Below, piece after piece: positions 1 through 4,156 of a DNA stretch of 7,657 nucleotides (position 1 is its first letter; each line of letters begins with the position of its first letter). The stretch is from NCBI GenBank assembly GCA_900767325.1, contig CAAFYT010000064.1, forward strand, positions 1 through 7,657, written 5' to 3'. The notes under the pieces are model-generated. The model had not been told where the DNA came from. It saw nothing but the letters and a program-made list of their open reading frames with translations, and ran no database searches. Position numbers and translations under genes: made by a program. Source of the stretch: Kiritimatiellia bacterium. Lineage in GTDB: Bacteria; Verrucomicrobiota; Kiritimatiellia; RFP12; UBA1067.

Positions 1-24
1 TTCAGACGTGTGCTCTTCCGATCT
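1..24. other. Illumina TruSeq adapter remnant (artefact)
   Basis: The first 24 bases, ending in GCTCTTCCGATCT, match the 3' part of the Illumina TruSeq read-2 adapter (recalled from general knowledge). They are therefore library sequence left on the contig end and not genome. In the frame of the first gene the adapter reads as residues MCSSDL, a typical adapter-derived false N-terminus. Genomic sequence begins at about base 25. Confidence 0.97.
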
Positions 25-25
25 C

Positions 26-769
26 TCCAAGCGCGGATACAGGAAGATTCCGGGATCCGCACCTTTGCAAGAGACGCTCGCGGCGGCCTGCATCATGGCG
101 ATGGGATGGGATCGCAAGACGCCGTTTCTCTCTCCGATGTGCGGCAGCGGAACGCCGGCGATCGAGGCGGTGATGATGGCGATGAACCGTGCGCCCGGCT
201 TGCTGAAGGGGCATTTCGCCTTTCAGTCGATCAAGGACTATGCGCGGATCATCCCCGGCGAGATTGCGCCGAACGTCGCGCCCCGTCAGCGCGCCGGAGC
301 TTCGCCCGAACAGATCTGGAAGGAGATGGTGTTGGAGGCGAAGGCGCAGGAGAACTCGTCGGACCTGCCGACCATCATCGCCAGCGACATCTCGCCCGAA
401 GCCATCGAGAACGCCCATACGAACGCGATTGCGGCCGGTGTTGCGCCGTTCATCGACTTCAAGGTGTGCGATTTCGCGGAGACGCCGATTCCCGGAGAGG
501 GCGGAGGATGCGTATTCTTCAACCCCGAATACGGCATTCGCCTTGGCGACCCCAAGGAACTCGCGCCGATCTACGAACGCATCGGCGTATTCATGAACGA
601 GAAGTGCAGGGGCTGGACGGGAGGATTGATAACCGGAAATCCCGACCTCGCCCGACTCGTCAACCTCTACTACAGGAATCGCGTGCCGTTCTTCAACGGC
701 CCGATCGATTGTCGATTGTTCATTTACCCCGGTTGTGAAATCAAAGGACAGAAAGCAAATGAAACTTGA
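26..769 (+). CDS. rlmL: RlmL-type 23S rRNA (guanine-N2)-methyltransferase, C-terminal part
   Basis: This is a partial gene whose 5' end is missing because the contig stops here. The product should be a cytoplasmic SAM-dependent methyltransferase that makes N2-methylguanine in 23S rRNA (RlmL / N-terminal half of E. coli YcbY / Bacillus YpsC family). What is visible is the family signature KRGYR...APLQETLAAA (from 29), the SAM motif PMCGSGTPAIEA (134-169), ASDISPEAI as the acidic-loop motif, the active-site motif NPEYGIRLGD (521-550), and a C-terminal GNPDL...FFNGPIDCRLFIY block. The THUMP domain expected upstream lies off the contig. There is no RlmK-like second methyltransferase after it, so this is the single-enzyme form. 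The usual NPPY motif reads NPEY. Its stop lies 11 bases inside the next gene, suggesting coupled translation. RNA target assignment is by family and could differ (for example a TrmN-like tRNA enzyme). Confidence 0.82.
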   Translation, partial: SKRGYRKIPGSAPLQETLAAACIMAMGWDRKTPFLSPMCGSGTPAIEAVMMAMNRAPGLLKGHFAFQSIKDYARIIPGEIAPNVAPRQRAGASPEQIWKEMVLEAKAQENSSDLPTIIASDISPEAIENAHTNAIAAGVAPFIDFKVCDFAETPIPGEGGGCVFFNPEYGIRLGDPKELAPIYERIGVFMNEKCRGWTGGLITGNPDLARLVNLYYRNRVPFFNGPIDCRLFIYPGCEIKGQKANET

Positions 770-1358
770 GGAATTTTTGGAAGACAAGCCCGAGGAGGAG
801 ATCCAGCCGCAGGATCTGGAGGAGCTGGATGTGCAGAAGGCGGTGGTTGAATCGCTGGCCGCCGACAATGCGGAACAGCAGGAGACGATCTCGAAGCTGC
901 GAAAGGAGAATAACGAGATCAAATCCCAGTTGTCGGATCTGAGACATCAGATCGAGGAGATGAAAGCCGCTCTTGAGAAGGTCGGCGATGTCCTCGCGGA
1001 CAACAGCGCGGACTCGACGGGTTCGAGCAAGGTTGCGATCCTTGAGCGGGATCCGGAAGTGAAGGACCGTTTTCCCGGCGAGACGCGCGAACACATCCTT
1101 GAGATCATCACGGATGCTCGCGAGGCGGCGGAAAGAGATGGTCGTATTCGCCGCGCCCAGCTTCTGGAGGCGGTTTTGGTGGCAAATGAAAAGACGGGTG
1201 CGCTTGAAAAGAAGCGTACGGCGCTCAAGAAGTTCTTTGATGACAACGCGAACATAATCTCGGGGCCGGTCATCGAGGAGCTGAAAAGGTGCGGAATTGC
1301 CTATAAAAACGGCGAAGAGTACCTATTGACATCAGAGATCCTCAAGCGGACATACTAA
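759..1358 (+). CDS. Acidic coiled-coil protein of unknown function
   Basis: I do not recognise this 199-residue protein. Residues 1-25 are strongly acidic (EEFLEDKPEEE...). Residues about 26-80 form a probable coiled coil, rich in E, K, Q, L and I with heptad-like spacing (for example SKLRKENNEIKSQLSDLRHQ). Residues 81-92 are a Ser/Asp-rich linker. Residues 93-199 look helical and charged, ending in a compact segment (GPVIEELKRCGIAYKNGEEY) that could be a small binding domain. There is no signal peptide or membrane segment, so it is probably cytoplasmic. I prefer the ATG at 759 to the in-frame GTG at 735, because an AAAGGA stretch (743-748) lies 10-11 bases before the ATG while nothing like a ribosome binding site precedes the GTG. 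It overlaps the methyltransferase gene by 11 bases, so the two are probably cotranscribed; a role in ribosome or RNA work is only a guess. Confidence 0.8.
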   Translation: MKLEEFLEDKPEEEIQPQDLEELDVQKAVVESLAADNAEQQETISKLRKENNEIKSQLSDLRHQIEEMKAALEKVGDVLADNSADSTGSSKVAILERDPEVKDRFPGETREHILEIITDAREAAERDGRIRRAQLLEAVLVANEKTGALEKKRTALKKFFDDNANIISGPVIEELKRCGIAYKNGEEYLLTSEILKRTY

Positions 1359-1427
1359 TAATATCAACTAAATTATCAACAAATTAACAGTTGAAAAGTA
1401 GATAAGTTGATAATTCGGTTGATAATA
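1359..1427. repeat. Symmetric array of four GTTGATAAT-like boxes (dyad)
   Basis: Within an AT-rich gap there are three exact copies of GTTGATAAT, at 1372-1380 (minus), 1406-1414 (plus) and 1418-1426 (plus), and a fourth copy with one mismatch at 1360-1368 (minus). The two left boxes and the two right boxes are each spaced 12 bases apart. All four are mirror-symmetric about base 1393. The exact inverted arms AATTATCAAC (1371-1380) and GTTGATAATT (1406-1415) form the core. Spacing near one helical turn and the mirror symmetry suggest a protein-binding site, most simply an operator for the regulator gene downstream. A folded RNA or a replication-type repeat are alternatives. Confidence 0.75.
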
Positions 1428-1431
1428 TCAA
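1419..1431. promoter_or_regulatory. Palindrome TTGATA-A-TATCAA, candidate operator
   Basis: This is a perfect 13-base palindrome with six-base arms around a central A. It contains most of the rightmost GTTGATAAT box and lies 11 bases upstream of the -35 element of the following promoter. The size and symmetry suit a dimeric XRE-type repressor or activator. Binding by the adjacent XRE protein is inferred only from proximity. Confidence 0.5.
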
Positions 1432-1442
1432 TAGATTCGTGG

Positions 1443-1471
1443 TTGAAATTTGATAAAATAAATTCTATAAT
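1443..1471 (+). promoter_or_regulatory. Sigma70-type promoter of the XRE/zinc regulator gene
   Basis: The -35 element TTGAAA (1443-1448) and a perfect -10 element TATAAT (1466-1471) are separated by 17 bases, which is the optimal spacing. Transcription would start at about 1478-1480, immediately before the GTG start at 1481. Confidence 0.8.
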
Positions 1472-1480
1472 ATCGCGCCT

Positions 1481-1948
1481 GTGATCAAATTGAGTCCAGA
1501 CATTTGCCTCAAAATCAAATCTGCGAGACGCCTGCAGCGTCTCTCGCAGAGCGAGGTCGCGTTGGAAGTCGGATGCAAGCAATCGGCGCTTTCGATGTTT
1601 GAGCAGGGGCAGCCGACGAAATTGAGCGAAGCGGTTGTGAGGAAGCTTGCCGAGAAGTTTGGAATTGACCTTTGCGAAAAAAGGACCGACGAGGGTCTGG
1701 TGGCGCGGGTCGAAGCGCTTGCGCCCGCAACGGGGTTTTGTCCCAATCCGCATTGTCCTTCAAATCACGCCTATGCGGTTGACGGGTGTGAGCGGCTTCT
1801 GCCGGATCGACAATCGGCGGATCCCGTCGGCGGTCGGTTTTGTGCGTTGTGCGGCGAAGTCTTGGAGCGACGTTGTCCAACCTGCTCCGAGTTGGTTCAC
1901 GCGGGTGCGATCTGCTCATTCTGCGGCTCCCCCTATATCGCGATTTGA
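1481..1948 (+). CDS. XRE-family helix-turn-helix regulator with C-terminal zinc-ribbon-like region
   Basis: This 155-residue probable DNA-binding regulator has an XRE/Cro-type helix-turn-helix at about residues 8-63 (LQRLSQSEVALEVGC then KQSALSMFEQG as the turn and recognition helix). The C-terminal half carries Cys pairs: C87-x4-C92 with C121-x2-C124, and C132-x2-C135 with C145-x2-C148. These look like two zinc ribbons or rubredoxin-like knuckles; an extra Cys is at 103. The start is the GTG at 1481. There is no Shine-Dalgarno sequence before it and the -10 box ends only 9 bases upstream, so the mRNA looks leaderless. A TTG at 1490 is a weaker alternative. It lies between a box array and the methionine cluster, making autoregulation or control of that cluster plausible but unproven. 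The metal is inferred from cysteine spacing; DNA target and inducer are unknown. Confidence 0.85.
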   Translation: MIKLSPDICLKIKSARRLQRLSQSEVALEVGCKQSALSMFEQGQPTKLSEAVVRKLAEKFGIDLCEKRTDEGLVARVEALAPATGFCPNPHCPSNHAYAVDGCERLLPDRQSADPVGGRFCALCGEVLERRCPTCSELVHAGAICSFCGSPYIAI

Positions 1949-1955
1949 CGATTTT

Positions 1956-1964
1956 TGGTATAAT
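1956..1964 (+). promoter_or_regulatory. Extended -10 promoter of the methionine gene cluster
   Basis: TGGTATAAT fits the extended -10 consensus (TGn-TATAAT) perfectly and sits in the 24-base gap between the regulator gene and the next start. No -35 element stands at 16-18 bases upstream, which extended -10 promoters can tolerate. The predicted start of transcription (about 1971) is 1-2 bases before the GTG at 1973. Confidence 0.68.
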
Positions 1965-1972
1965 TCACGCAA

Positions 1973-2827
1973 GTGAAGCTCATCTATCTATTCATTGACG
2001 GCGTCGGATTGTCGGAACCGGCGGCGGACAACCCCATCAACCGGGAGGTCTGCCCGACGTTGTGTCGGCTCATCTCCCGGCATTCGAAGCCGATTGATGC
2101 GTGCCTTGGCGTGGCGGGGCTGCCGCAGTCGGCGACCGGGCAGGCGACGATGTTCACGGGCGTCAACTGCGCGAAGAGGATTGGGCGTCATTGCGAAGGT
2201 TTTCCGGGGGCGGAGATTCGGCGGATCTTGCAGGAGAACAACGTCTTCCTCGAATTGAAGCGTCGCGGGAAGCGCGTGCGGTTCGCGGATGCGTACTTGG
2301 TCGATTCGGTGGAGGAGCTCTCGCATCGGCGGTTCAAGTCGGTCACGACGGTCATGGCGCTGACGGTACCCGAGACGATCGCCGTTCTCTCCGATCTCAA
2401 GACGGGCGGGGCGGTGCTGCAGGATCTGACGCGCGAGACGATCCAGGAGCACTATCCGGACATTCCGATGATCACGCCGCAGCGCGCGGCGGAGCACCTT
2501 TTTCGCATTGCGCGCGAAAGCGACTTCACGCTGTACGAATTCTTCCAGACCGATGTCTCGGGGCACTCCATGGACTATGAGCGCGCGTGCGCCGTGCTGC
2601 GTCTCTACGATCGGTTCCTGTCCACGCTCGTGCGTTACGCCGAGGCGGCCGGGATCACGCTGCTGATCACGTCCGACCACGGCAACATCGAGTCGGTCAA
2701 CCGTCGTGGGCACACGCGCAACCCCGTGCCGCTCATTGTCTGCGGTCCGCGCGAGCGCTTCATCCGCGAGCGGGTGGAGTCTCTTGCCGACGTGACGGGC
2801 GCGATTCTGGAGGCATTTGGGAAATGA
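1973..2827 (+). CDS. Alkaline-phosphatase-superfamily metalloenzyme (phosphoglycerate-mutase-like), substrate unknown
   Basis: This 284-residue cytoplasmic protein belongs to the PF01676-type metalloenzyme branch of the alkaline phosphatase superfamily, which includes cofactor-independent phosphoglycerate mutase and phosphopentomutase. The expected two-metal site is visible: D9 in FIDGVG, a nucleophile region at 52-57 (QSATGQ, with S53 or T55), D194 and H198 (DVSGH), D235-H236 (SDHGN) and H247 (GHTRNPVPLIV). It should hydrolyse or transfer a phosphoryl group. It is far shorter than phosphoglycerate mutase (about 510 residues) and I cannot assign a substrate. The GTG start is forced: an in-frame TAA lies at 1961-1963 and the fold begins at residue 3. 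No ribosome binding site fits in front of it. Its stop overlaps the metF start in ATGA, so it is cotranslated with the methyl-cycle genes. Confidence 0.88.
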   Translation: MKLIYLFIDGVGLSEPAADNPINREVCPTLCRLISRHSKPIDACLGVAGLPQSATGQATMFTGVNCAKRIGRHCEGFPGAEIRRILQENNVFLELKRRGKRVRFADAYLVDSVEELSHRRFKSVTTVMALTVPETIAVLSDLKTGGAVLQDLTRETIQEHYPDIPMITPQRAAEHLFRIARESDFTLYEFFQTDVSGHSMDYERACAVLRLYDRFLSTLVRYAEAAGITLLITSDHGNIESVNRRGHTRNPVPLIVCGPRERFIRERVESLADVTGAILEAFGK

Positions 2828-3732
2828 GGATAGACGAGATTATCGGAGCTTCTCGGCCATCGGTTTCGTTCGAGGTGTTTCCGCCCAAGCGTCAGGCGGC
2901 GGCGAATGAAGAGGAGGCGCGTCTCGCGCTGGAGCGTACGCGGGAGATCGTCGGGACGCTCGCGCGGGAGCGGCCGTCGTTCATCTCGGTCACTTACGGT
3001 GCGGCGGGCGGCGCGACGGGTTCGGCCACGCTTGAGATCGCGCGGTGCGTGGAGGGTCACGGCGTGCCGGCTCTCGCGCACCTGACCTGCATCCTCTCTT
3101 CGCGCGACAGGATCCTCGCGGAACTTGAGACCTTGCGAGAAGCCGGCATCGAGAACATCCTGTGTCTGCGCGGCGACTATCCGCCCGACTGGAGCGCGTC
3201 CGTCGCATCGCCGGGCGACTTCGCGCACGCGGTGGATCTGGTGCGTGCGGTGCGTCCGTTTGGCTTCTGTCTGGGGGGCGCGTGCTATCCTGAACGTCAT
3301 CCCGAATGCGACCATCTCGAGGACGACATCGCGCACCTGAAGGAAAAGGTCGAGGCCGGGCTTGACTTCCTGACGACGCAGATGTTCTTCGACAACACTG
3401 TCTATTTCAAGTATCTCTCGCGGCTGCGGTCTGCGGGCATAACGATTCCCGTGATCGCCGGAATCATGCCTGTCACGAACGGTCGGCAGATCGCGCGCAT
3501 CTGCAAGCTCTCGGGAACCGTGCTTCCGCCACGCTTCCTGTCGATCGTCGATCGCTATGGCGACGATCCTCCCTCGATGATGGATGCGGGCGTTGCCTAT
3601 GCGACCGAGCAGATCGTCGATCTCTTGGCGAATGGCGTCAACGCCGTGCATGTCTACACCATGAACAGGCCCGAGACGGCCGCGCGCATCATGCGCAATC
3701 TGGGGGGTATCGTCCATGCCGGCAGATCCTGA
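2824..3732 (+). CDS. metF: 5,10-methylenetetrahydrofolate reductase
   Basis: MetF is a flavin (FAD) TIM-barrel enzyme that reduces 5,10-methylenetetrahydrofolate to 5-methyltetrahydrofolate, the methyl donor used by MetH. The product is 302 residues, normal for bacterial MetF. Family marks seen are VSFEVFPPK (13-22, with the catalytic Glu at 17), FISVTYGA (53-60), HLTC (86-89), NILCLRGDYP (111-120), QMFFDN (186-191), AGIMPV (212-217) and a C-terminal VHVYTMNRPE (275-284). The start is the ATG at 2824, overlapping the previous stop by 4 bases, with GGAGG at 2809-2813 placed 10 bases upstream. The reading frame is open further upstream but that part lies inside the phosphatase-family gene and has no MetF similarity. 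The end overlaps the next gene by 17 bases. Confidence 0.97.
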   Translation: MRIDEIIGASRPSVSFEVFPPKRQAAANEEEARLALERTREIVGTLARERPSFISVTYGAAGGATGSATLEIARCVEGHGVPALAHLTCILSSRDRILAELETLREAGIENILCLRGDYPPDWSASVASPGDFAHAVDLVRAVRPFGFCLGGACYPERHPECDHLEDDIAHLKEKVEAGLDFLTTQMFFDNTVYFKYLSRLRSAGITIPVIAGIMPVTNGRQIARICKLSGTVLPPRFLSIVDRYGDDPPSMMDAGVAYATEQIVDLLANGVNAVHVYTMNRPETAARIMRNLGGIVHAGRS

Positions 3733-4156
3733 GGAGCTTCGGCGCGCCGAGCTTCTCCGCGCCGCGCCGATCCAGGCCCGGGGGGTGTGGGCGCGTACGA
3801 CGCTCGCTGGGCGCGATGTGTTCTTCCTCTGCGGAACGATTGGTGCGGAATTCGATCGTTGGCAGCGCCGACTCGCCGTGATGAGCGCGGCGGACGCGCT
3901 TTTCTCGCAACAGATCGGGTTGGACGCGGTCGAGCAGGTCATGGACGGTCTTGAGGCGGAGATCCGCGCCGCGCTCTTCGCGGGCGAGCGAATCGGGCCG
4001 CGGTGGAGCCCGGGCTACGGAGCGCATCCGCTGTCGATGAGCCGCGAGATCCTCGACCGGCTCGATGCAACGAAGCGGATCGGGGTTTCGCTGACCGATT
4101 CGCTGCTGCTCGTTCCGAGCAAGTCGGTCACGGCGGTCTGCGAGGTGGTGCCGTGA
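3716..4156 (+). CDS. Stand-alone methionine synthase (MetH) reactivation-domain protein
   Basis: This 146-residue protein resembles the C-terminal activation domain of cobalamin-dependent MetH, made here as a separate subunit. In E. coli MetH that domain binds S-adenosylmethionine and reductively remethylates inactive cob(II)alamin. The key match is R96-W-S-P-G-Y101, equivalent to the SAM-binding RxxPGY motif of E. coli MetH, followed by GVSLTDSLLLVPSKSVTAV (123-141), typical of stand-alone versions. The N-terminal half (FFLCGTIGAEFDRW, then a helical ALFSQQIGLDAVEQ segment) also fits. It is shorter than most activation domains as I recall them. The ATG at 3716 has a run of six G at 3702-3707 at normal distance. 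It ends in a GTGA overlap with metH, which lacks this domain, so the two almost certainly act together. A similar split is known in Thermotoga maritima. Confidence 0.88.
   Translation: MPADPEELRRAELLRAAPIQARGVWARTTLAGRDVFFLCGTIGAEFDRWQRRLAVMSAADALFSQQIGLDAVEQVMDGLEAEIRAALFAGERIGPRWSPGYGAHPLSMSREILDRLDATKRIGVSLTDSLLLVPSKSVTAVCEVVP

Noticed and set aside
735..758. GTG at 735 as start of the coiled-coil gene
   Set aside because: No ribosome binding site precedes it and the extra eight residues add nothing recognisable. The ATG at 759 has an AAAGGA at suitable distance.
2..922. Long open frame on the minus strand across the methyltransferase and coiled-coil genes
   Set aside because: It is Arg/Ser-rich without recognisable motifs, passes through the adapter, and lies opposite a well-supported + strand gene. 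It is a by-product of GC-rich codon use.
1359..1427. Integron attC-like recombination site
   Set aside because: The paired inverted boxes recall attC layout, but GTTGATA does not fit the GTTRRRY core and the opposite ends do not fit RYYYAAC. No integrase or cassette is nearby.
1359..1442. Intrinsic terminator after the coiled-coil gene
   Set aside because: The stems are AT-rich, the loop between the perfect arms is 25 bases, and no T-run follows.
1945..1964. TTGACG (1945-1950) as a -35 element for TATAAT at 1959
   Set aside because: The spacing is only 8 bases, far too short for sigma70-type promoters. The extended -10 TG explains activity better.
2635..3942. 435-residue open frame on the minus strand opposite metF
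   Set aside because: It has no family features, is rich in Arg and low-complexity stretches, and is fully covered by three + strand genes with clear motifs.
4003..4152. Upstream extension of metH by 50 residues
   Set aside because: These residues are a frame-shifted reading of the reactivation-domain gene. MetH similarity starts at RLDGGLGT, right after GTG 4153, which has its own ribosome binding site.
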